Origin: Streptomyces sp. NBC_01463
Lineage (GTDB): Bacteria; Actinomycetota; Actinomycetes; Streptomycetales; Streptomycetaceae
Direction: 5' to 3'
DNA length: 64,000 nt
Assembly (NCBI GenBank): GCA_036227345.1
Contig: CP109468.1
Coordinates: 2,232,001 to 2,296,000, forward strand
A model generated the notes under the pieces. The model did no database searches and was not told the origin of the DNA. It saw only the letters and a list, made by a program, of their open reading frames with translations. Below, in pieces: positions 59,202 through 64,000 of the stretch (its first letter is position 1; the number at the start of each line of letters is the position of its first letter). Made by a program: the position numbers and the translations under genes.

Positions 59202-59585
59202 TTACGGGCGGGGGTGCTCCGAGTCGTAGGACGACTGGCTCAGCTCGATGCCGGCGTTGTGGTCGACGGCCCACTCGGCCAGCTTCACGGCCGGCTCGAT
59301 CAGGGTGCGTCCCCTCGCGGTGAGTTCGTACTCGACCCGCGGCGGGACCTCGGGGAACACCGTGCGCGACACCAGTCCGTCGCGCTCCAGGTTCCGGACG
59401 GTGCGGGTGAGCATGCGCTGCGAGATGCCGGGGATGCGCTGCTGGAGTTCGGTGAAGCGCATGCGTTCGCCGTCGAGCGTGGCCACGACGAGCAGGGTCC
59501 ACTTGTCGCCGATGCGGTCCAGGATGCCGCGGACCGCCCGGCCTCCGTCGCCGCGGATGAGGCAGCTGTGGCGGTACTTCGACAT
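59202..59585 (-). CDS. HxlR-family transcriptional regulator
   Basis: Winged-helix protein of 127 residues. The HxlR domain (about 15-105) has LDRIGDKWTLLVVATLDGERMRF and the conserved Cys in HSCLIRG near residue 8, which in some relatives senses aldehydes or quinones. Start at 59585, with AGAGGA 6 bases upstream. It is divergent from a DoxX-family gene, the usual HxlR pairing. Confidence 0.92.
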   Translation of the reverse strand: MSKYRHSCLIRGDGGRAVRGILDRIGDKWTLLVVATLDGERMRFTELQQRIPGISQRMLTRTVRNLERDGLVSRTVFPEVPPRVEYELTARGRTLIEPAVKLAEWAVDHNAGIELSQSSYDSEHPRP

Positions 59586-59602
59586 GGGCGTCCTCTGTTC
59601 GC

Positions 59603-59622
59603 AAGGCACACCTGTGTGCCTT
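59603..59622. repeat. 9-base-arm palindrome AAGGCACAC-CT-GTGTGCCTT
   Basis: Perfect 9-base inverted repeat with a 2-base spacer, 18 bases upstream of the HxlR start. It is a likely binding site for the regulator. Confidence 0.7.
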
Positions 59623-59665
59623 TTGTAAGCGTTCCGATAGTCACCGACTATGTGCCTGCTTACAA
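59623..59665. promoter_or_regulatory. nested dyad in the HxlR/DoxX intergenic region
   Basis: Outer arms TTGTAAGC (59623-59630) and GCTTACAA (59658-59665) and inner arms ATAGTC (59637-59642) and GACTAT (59646-59651) all share the centre at 59644. The whole is a 43-base symmetric element. Confidence 0.75.
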
Positions 59666-59692
59666 GTCGTCACCATGACGGAGGACACGAAC

Positions 59693-60055
59693 ATGGAGAT
59701 CGCCTACTGGATCGTCGCCGGGCTCCTGGCGGCCTTCTACCTGTACGCGGGTGGCAAGAAGGCCGTGCAGAGCCAGGAACGGCTGGCGCCGATGATGGGC
59801 TGGGTGGACACGGTCCCGATGTGGCTGGTCCGGGTCATCGGCGCCGTCGAGATCCTCGGTGCCGCCGGTCTGGTGCTGCCGCCGCTCACGGGGATCGCGC
59901 CCGCCCTCGCGGTGGCGGCGGCGCTGGGCCTGCTCGTGCTCCAGGTGCTGGCGACCGCCCTGCACCTGTCCCGCAGCGAGGTCAGGGAGACCGGGCTCAA
60001 CGCCGCGCTCATCGTGCTCGCCGCGGCGGCCGCCTGGCTTGCCACGGCCTGGTGA
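59693..60055 (+). CDS. DoxX-family membrane protein
   Basis: Protein of 120 residues with four membrane helices (about 3-20, 45-63, 68-87 and 97-115), the DoxX-like layout. Members are linked to redox homeostasis or thiol stress. The ATG at 59693 has GGAGGA upstream; an earlier ATG at 59675 would add six residues. It is divergent from the HxlR regulator, whose operator lies between them. Confidence 0.88.
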   Translation: MEIAYWIVAGLLAAFYLYAGGKKAVQSQERLAPMMGWVDTVPMWLVRVIGAVEILGAAGLVLPPLTGIAPALAVAAALGLLVLQVLATALHLSRSEVRETGLNAALIVLAAAAAWLATAW

Positions 60056-60060
60056 GGCGG

Positions 60061-60082
60061 GGCAGGGGGCCGGCCCCCTGCC
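60061..60082. terminator. terminator between convergent DoxX and symporter genes
   Basis: A 22-base self-complementary GC-rich sequence (GGCAGGGGGCC and its complement) just after the DoxX stop. Confidence 0.7.
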
Positions 60083-60111
60083 GTCACGCGTCGCCTGTCA
60101 CCCCGCACCCG

Positions 60112-61704
60112 TCACACCGCGCCGGCTCCGGTGAACGCACGTACCTCGGTCTCCGCGTACTTGGCCTCGTCGGGCGGCTCGGCCGAGGTGACCGTGCCGA
60201 TCCAGCCGGCCAGGAAGCCCAGCGGGATGGAGACCAGGCCGGGGTTCTCCAGGGGGAAGAGCTGGAAGTCCACGCCCGGGAAGAGCGAGGTGGGGCTGCC
60301 CGAGACGACCGGGGAGAGCAGGACGAGCAGGACGGCGGGGATGAGACCGCCGTAGACCGACCAGACCGCGCCGCGCGTGGTGAACTTCCGCCAGAACAGC
60401 GAGAAGAGCAGCACCGGCAGGTTCGCGGAGGCGGCGACCGCGAACGCCAGGCCCACCAGGAACGCCACGTTGAGGTCCTGGGCGAGCAGGCCCAGCCCGA
60501 TGGCGACCACCCCGATGCCCGCCGCGGCGACCCTGGCCACGGCGACCTCGCTGTGCTCCCGGGAGCCGGGTCGCCTGAGCGAGGCGTAGAGATCGTGGGC
60601 GACGGACGCGGACGAGGCGAGGGTGATGCCGGCGACGACCGCGAGGATGGTCGCGAAGGCCACGGCGGCGACCACGGCGAACAGAATCGTCCCGCCGGTC
60701 GATCCCTCGCCGCCGCCCAGGACCAGGGCGAGCAGCGGAACCGCCGTGTTCCCGGCGGGGTTCGACTCCCGTACGTCGGCCGAGCCGACCAGCGCGGCCG
60801 CTCCGAAGCCGAGGACGATCGTCATCAGGTAGAAGCTGCCGATGAGGCCGATGGACCAGACGACCGACCGGCGGGCGGCGCGGGCGGTGGGCACGGTGTA
60901 GAAGCGCGACAGGATGTGCGGAAGGCCCGCCGTGCCGAGCACCAGGGCCAGTCCCAGACTGATGAAGTCGAAGCGCGCCGTCCAGCTCCCGCCGTAGCGG
61001 AGGCCGGGTGAGAGGAACTCCTTGCCGTAACCGCTCCGGTCGGCGGCCGAGTTGAGCAACTCGTTCACGTTGCCGTGGAAGTGGACGAGGACCAGCACGG
61101 TGAGCACCACGGTGCCCACCATCAGCAGGACGGCCTTGACGATCTGGATCCAGGTGGTGGCGCGCATGCCGCCGAGCGACACGTAGACCACCATGAGGGC
61201 GCCGACCCCGATGACCGTCCAGGAGCGTGCGGCGCCGCTCGTCCCGCCGAGGAGCAGGGCGACGAGGCTGCCCGCCCCCACCATCTGCGCCACCAGGTAG
61301 AGCACGGAGACGGTGACGGACGAGGTCCCCGCCGCGATCCGGACCGGGCGCTCCGCCATCCGCGCCGCGACCACGTCGGCGAGGGTGAACCGGCCGCAGT
61401 TGCGCACGAGTTCCGCGACCAGCAGCAGCACGACGAGCCACGCGACGAGGAAGCCGACCGAGTAGAGCATGCCGTCGTAGCCGAAGAGGGCGATGAGTCC
61501 GGAGATGCCGAGGAACGAGGCGGCCGACATGTAGTCGCCGGCGATGGCGAAACCGTTCTCCATGGGGGAGAACAGCCGGCCGCCGGCGTAGAACTCCTCC
61601 GCCGAACCGTGCCGGTTGCGGCTCACCCAGGTGGTGATGCCGAGCGTCACGGCGATGAAGGCACTGAACAGCAGCAGCGCCAGGGTCTGGTGGTTCCCGC
61701 TCAA
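60112..61704 (-). CDS. actP-like: ActP-like cation/acetate symporter (SSS family)
   Basis: Transporter of 530 residues with about thirteen membrane helices. Sodium-solute symporter features include AEEFYAGGRLFSPMENGFAIAGDYMSAASFLG near 30-60 and GTAGLPHILSRFYTVPTARAARRS near 270-290, both typical of acetate permeases. It takes up acetate, propionate or pyruvate with Na+ or H+. The start codon is TTG at 61704, overlapping the DUF485 gene stop by four bases (TTGA); no ATG is available at that position. Confidence 0.9.
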   Translation of the reverse strand: MSGNHQTLALLLFSAFIAVTLGITTWVSRNRHGSAEEFYAGGRLFSPMENGFAIAGDYMSAASFLGISGLIALFGYDGMLYSVGFLVAWLVVLLLVAELVRNCGRFTLADVVAARMAERPVRIAAGTSSVTVSVLYLVAQMVGAGSLVALLLGGTSGAARSWTVIGVGALMVVYVSLGGMRATTWIQIVKAVLLMVGTVVLTVLVLVHFHGNVNELLNSAADRSGYGKEFLSPGLRYGGSWTARFDFISLGLALVLGTAGLPHILSRFYTVPTARAARRSVVWSIGLIGSFYLMTIVLGFGAAALVGSADVRESNPAGNTAVPLLALVLGGGEGSTGGTILFAVVAAVAFATILAVVAGITLASSASVAHDLYASLRRPGSREHSEVAVARVAAAGIGVVAIGLGLLAQDLNVAFLVGLAFAVAASANLPVLLFSLFWRKFTTRGAVWSVYGGLIPAVLLVLLSPVVSGSPTSLFPGVDFQLFPLENPGLVSIPLGFLAGWIGTVTSAEPPDEAKYAETEVRAFTGAGAV

Positions 61705-62177
61705 CGCACGATCCCCCGCGTCATCTCCTGCGTGTCCCAGCGCAGATCGAGCGCGGCCCGGTCCCTGCGCAGCCGCGCGTGCCGCGCGTAGGCCCCGGTG
61801 AGCAGGAACGTGGTGAGGAACTGCCCGAGTCCCGCGACCATGGCGACGTTGACCGCCCCCGCCACCGGACGGGCCATCAGACCGGGCGCGGTGACCGCCG
61901 TGACGACGTAGGCGAGATACCAGACGAGGAAGGCGAGGGAGGCGGGGACGACGAACCGCCGGTAGCGGCGGCGCACCTCCTGGAAGGCCTCGCTGCGCTG
62001 CACCTCCAGATAGATCTCGGCCGCGCTGGGGCCGCGCCGGGACTCCGCGGGGCCGGGCGCGGCGGCGGGCGCGAAGCTGCCCGTGCCGTCGAGTTCCCCC
62101 CATCCGGAGGCCAGCGCGTCGTACCACGGGTCTTCGAGTCGCGTCGCCGCGGCCTCGCGCCCTGCTTCCTTCTCCAC
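61701..62177 (-). CDS. DUF485 membrane protein (symporter partner)
   Basis: Protein of 158 residues. A Pro/Ala-rich N-terminus (to about 65) precedes a DUF485 domain with two membrane helices (about 78-98 and 110-130) and the SEAFQEVRRRYRRFVVP segment. In E. coli the DUF485 protein YjcH is encoded with ActP. The GTG at 62177 has GGGGAG 7 bases upstream. Function of the pair is inferred from context. Confidence 0.88.
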   Translation of the reverse strand: MEKEAGREAAATRLEDPWYDALASGWGELDGTGSFAPAAAPGPAESRRGPSAAEIYLEVQRSEAFQEVRRRYRRFVVPASLAFLVWYLAYVVTAVTAPGLMARPVAGAVNVAMVAGLGQFLTTFLLTGAYARHARLRRDRAALDLRWDTQEMTRGIVR

Positions 62178-62275
62178 CGAACAACTCCCCTTGTCCACGG
62201 ACCACTTCGGCCGCGTACCCAAGAATGGGCAGATCGGGAAGATCCCGGGCACTTCATTCCCCGGACTTCACCTCT

Positions 62276-62953
62276 TCAGGTGAAGGATGTGCCGGGCGGC
62301 TGTGCGAGTCCTCGAACGTACGCGTAACGGACCGCCTGGGCCCGGTCGCGCAGTCCCGCCTTGGCGAAGAGGTTGTTGATGTGGCTCTTCACGGTGGCCT
62401 GCGAGATGTGCAGACGCCGGGCGATCTCCGTGTTGGACATCCCTTCGGCGATCAGCACCAGCACCTCGGCCTCACGTGGCGTCATCCCGTCGGGGAGCTC
62501 GGCCTCGGCGCCTCCCGCGGACGGCAGCGGCCCGGTGGTGACCTGCTCCAGCAGACGGCGCTGGATGGCGGGCGACAGACCCGCCTCGCCCGAGAGCACC
62601 GCCTCGATGGCCCGCACGATCTCGTCGCCCCCGGCGTCCTTGGTGAGGTAGCCCCGGGCCCCCGCCCGGAGCGCGGGGAAGAGCGAATCGTCGTCGGCGA
62701 ACGTCGTCAGCACCACGACCTGGGTGCCGGGATGGTCCCTGCGGATACGGCGCGTCGCCTCCACGCCGTCGCAGCGGGGCATTCTCAGGTCCATCAGGAC
62801 GACGTCCGGGGCGAGTTCGGCCACCAGGGCGACGGCCTCCTCCCCGTCCCTGGCCGCGCCGACCACCTCGATCCCGGGCAGCAGGCCCAGCAGCATGACG
62901 ATTCCCTCGCGCACCACCGACTGATCGTCGGCGACGATCACCCGCGCGCTCAC
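62276..62953 (-). CDS. NarL/LuxR-type response regulator
   Basis: Regulator of 225 residues. The receiver has phospho-Asp in DVVLMDLRMPR (about 54) and K in GYLTKDAG (about 105). The C-terminal LuxR helix-turn-helix (about 150-215) has the LTPREAEVLVLIAEG and ISQATVKSHINNLFAK segments. It starts with a GTG overlapping the kinase stop by four bases. It lies 98 bases upstream of the DUF485-symporter pair, so it may control it, as in CrbSR-type acetate regulation. Confidence 0.92.
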   Translation of the reverse strand: MSARVIVADDQSVVREGIVMLLGLLPGIEVVGAARDGEEAVALVAELAPDVVLMDLRMPRCDGVEATRRIRRDHPGTQVVVLTTFADDDSLFPALRAGARGYLTKDAGGDEIVRAIEAVLSGEAGLSPAIQRRLLEQVTTGPLPSAGGAEAELPDGMTPREAEVLVLIAEGMSNTEIARRLHISQATVKSHINNLFAKAGLRDRAQAVRYAYVRGLAQPPGTSFT

Positions 62954-63999
62954 GCGGGCACCCGCAGACTCACCACGAACCCCTCCTCGCCGGGACCGGC
63001 CTCCAGCGTTCCGCCCAGCAGTTCGGCGCGCTCCCGCATCCCCAGCAGACCGTAGCCGGAGCCACTGACAGCCAGCTCGCCGCCGGCACCGGTTCCACCC
63101 GAATCGCTGACCTCCAGGGCGATCACGTCCGGCAGGTACTCCAGCCTGATCAGCACCCTGGCCCCCGGTGCGTGCTTGCGCACGTTGGTCAGCGCCTCCT
63201 GCGCCACCCGCCGCACCGCCTGCGACGCCTCGGCGGTCAGCGTCCGCTGCTCCCCCTCCACCCGGACCTCGGCCGGCTCCGCCGCCACCAGCTGCCGCAG
63301 GAACTCCTCCACCGGCGACACCTCGCCGCGCAGGGCCGACAGCGCCTGACGGGTCTCCGCGAGGCCCTCACGGGCCATGGAGCGGGCGGCGACCACCCGC
63401 TGCAGCACCTGGTCCCGGAACTCCCCCTCGGGCTCCCTCTCGATCAGCAGCCGCGCCGCCTCCAGGTGCACCAGCTGTGCGGAGAGGCTGTGCGCGAGCA
63501 CGTCATGGATCTCCCTGGCGATCCTGGAGCGCTCGTCCAGCGCCGCCGTCTCGGCCTCCGCCACCCTGGCCGCCCGCTCCTGGGCGAGCAGCCGCTGTGC
63601 GCTTCCACGGGCCTCGGCGTCCAGCCGCAGCACGTACCCCCCGAGACAGAGCCCGGCCGTGGTCAGGGCCGTGTTCAGCCAGCCGTCGGTGTTCACGGCG
63701 GCGTATGCCCCGAGCGCCGCCGCCGTGGCCGGAACGCCCGCCGAGAGCGGGAGCCGCTCCAGCGCGGTGACGGCGCAGCCGCACCAGATCACCGCGGCGG
63801 GCACGCCGGCTCCTGCCTGCTGCGCTCCGAAGGCCGCGAGCATCAGCAGGGCGAGCAGCCCGAGCGAGGGCCACAGCCGGTTCTCCAGGCTGGTCCGGAA
63901 GAAGGCCACGGCGGCCGCCGCGCATCCCGCCACCCCGGCCAGACCGACCACGGTCTCCCACGGGCCGAACAGCCCGCCGCTGAAGGTCCCCCAGAGCAT
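62950..63999 (-). CDS. NarL-partner sensor histidine kinase (HisKA_3), 5' end at window edge
   Basis: At least 349 residues. About five membrane helices (1-130) lead to the HisKA_3 phospho-His in SRIAREIHDVLAHSL (near 165) and the HATPase domain, with DSGGTGAGGE and GYGLLGMRER near the C-terminus. The apparent ATG at 63999 is one base from the window end, so the true start may lie beyond it. It phosphorylates the NarL-type regulator. The signal is unknown. Confidence 0.85.
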   Translation of the reverse strand: MLWGTFSGGLFGPWETVVGLAGVAGCAAAAVAFFRTSLENRLWPSLGLLALLMLAAFGAQQAGAGVPAAVIWCGCAVTALERLPLSAGVPATAAALGAYAAVNTDGWLNTALTTAGLCLGGYVLRLDAEARGSAQRLLAQERAARVAEAETAALDERSRIAREIHDVLAHSLSAQLVHLEAARLLIEREPEGEFRDQVLQRVVAARSMAREGLAETRQALSALRGEVSPVEEFLRQLVAAEPAEVRVEGEQRTLTAEASQAVRRVAQEALTNVRKHAPGARVLIRLEYLPDVIALEVSDSGGTGAGGELAVSGSGYGLLGMRERAELLGGTLEAGPGEEGFVVSLRVPA

Positions 64000-64000
64000 C

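Noticed and set aside
1..64000. tRNA or rRNA genes
   Set aside because: Several TTCGA-like strings occur, but none is flanked by a cloverleaf-compatible acceptor stem; all are inside coding sequence.
1..64000. CRISPR array, transposase or prophage
   Set aside because: No regularly spaced repeat and no transposase or phage motif was seen.

Overview
This window is high-GC actinobacterial chromosome and almost certainly Streptomyces. The evidence is the codon bias and the gene set: the division protein SepH, the ParC subunit of topoisomerase IV, the CutR/CutS two-component pair, DUF3159/DUF3710/DUF3093/DUF4193/DUF5998 proteins, HPr behind a DasR-type operator, an ECF41 sigma factor and many putative leaderless promoters. 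No rRNA, tRNA, CRISPR array, transposase or phage gene was seen. Most long opposite-strand reading frames are shadows of real genes.

Layout. 0.2-4.9 kb: an ECF41 sigma factor with its oxidoreductase and epimerase-like (NmrA) partners, a small membrane protein and a TetR regulator with an unusual Cys-rich tail. 5.2-6.6 kb: a TrmA/RumA-type RNA methyltransferase. 6.7-21 kb: a potassium region with a KimA-type K+ importer, a divergent pair of RCK (TrkA-like) proteins, and a kdp locus (micropeptide, kdpF, A, B, C, an orphan ABC ATPase, D, E). The RCK pair and kdp are separated by DUF3159 and OB-fold genes. 21.2-25 kb: housekeeping genes (DUF3710, dUTPase, thioesterase, DUF3093, a DUF4193 zinc protein). 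25.4-27.3 kb: cutR/cutS. 27.7-32.6 kb: a small protein, inositol monophosphatase, ferrochelatase, an MFS exporter and a sugar-lactone oxidase. 32.7-36.4 kb: a membrane-anchored Thr-motif protein, sepH and a rhodanese. 36.6-43.7 kb: two VOC proteins, thymidine kinase, an AlkP-superfamily phosphodiesterase, DUF5998, and a GNAT/acyl-CoA synthetase fusion. 43.8-52 kb: ptsH, a GntR regulator, an M23 endopeptidase behind a c-di-AMP riboswitch, an M16 peptidase pair and parC. 52-64 kb: a CobW GTPase, a divergent citrate synthase pair (one fused to a DNA-binding domain), a LacI regulator, a CitA/DcuS-type two-component system, an HxlR/DoxX divergon, an acetate-type symporter with its DUF485 partner, and a NarL-type two-component system cut by the window end.

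How parts work together. KimA, the RCK pair and Kdp give two independent K+ uptake routes within about 14 kb. A c-di-AMP riboswitch lies elsewhere in the window; c-di-AMP is the known link between K+ and wall metabolism in other Gram-positives. The 52-64 kb end looks like a carboxylate unit: two citrate synthases, a carboxylate-sensing histidine kinase and an acetate-type symporter. Most gene pairs overlap by 1-4 bases or are separated by strong hairpin terminators, and these define the operons given in the entries.
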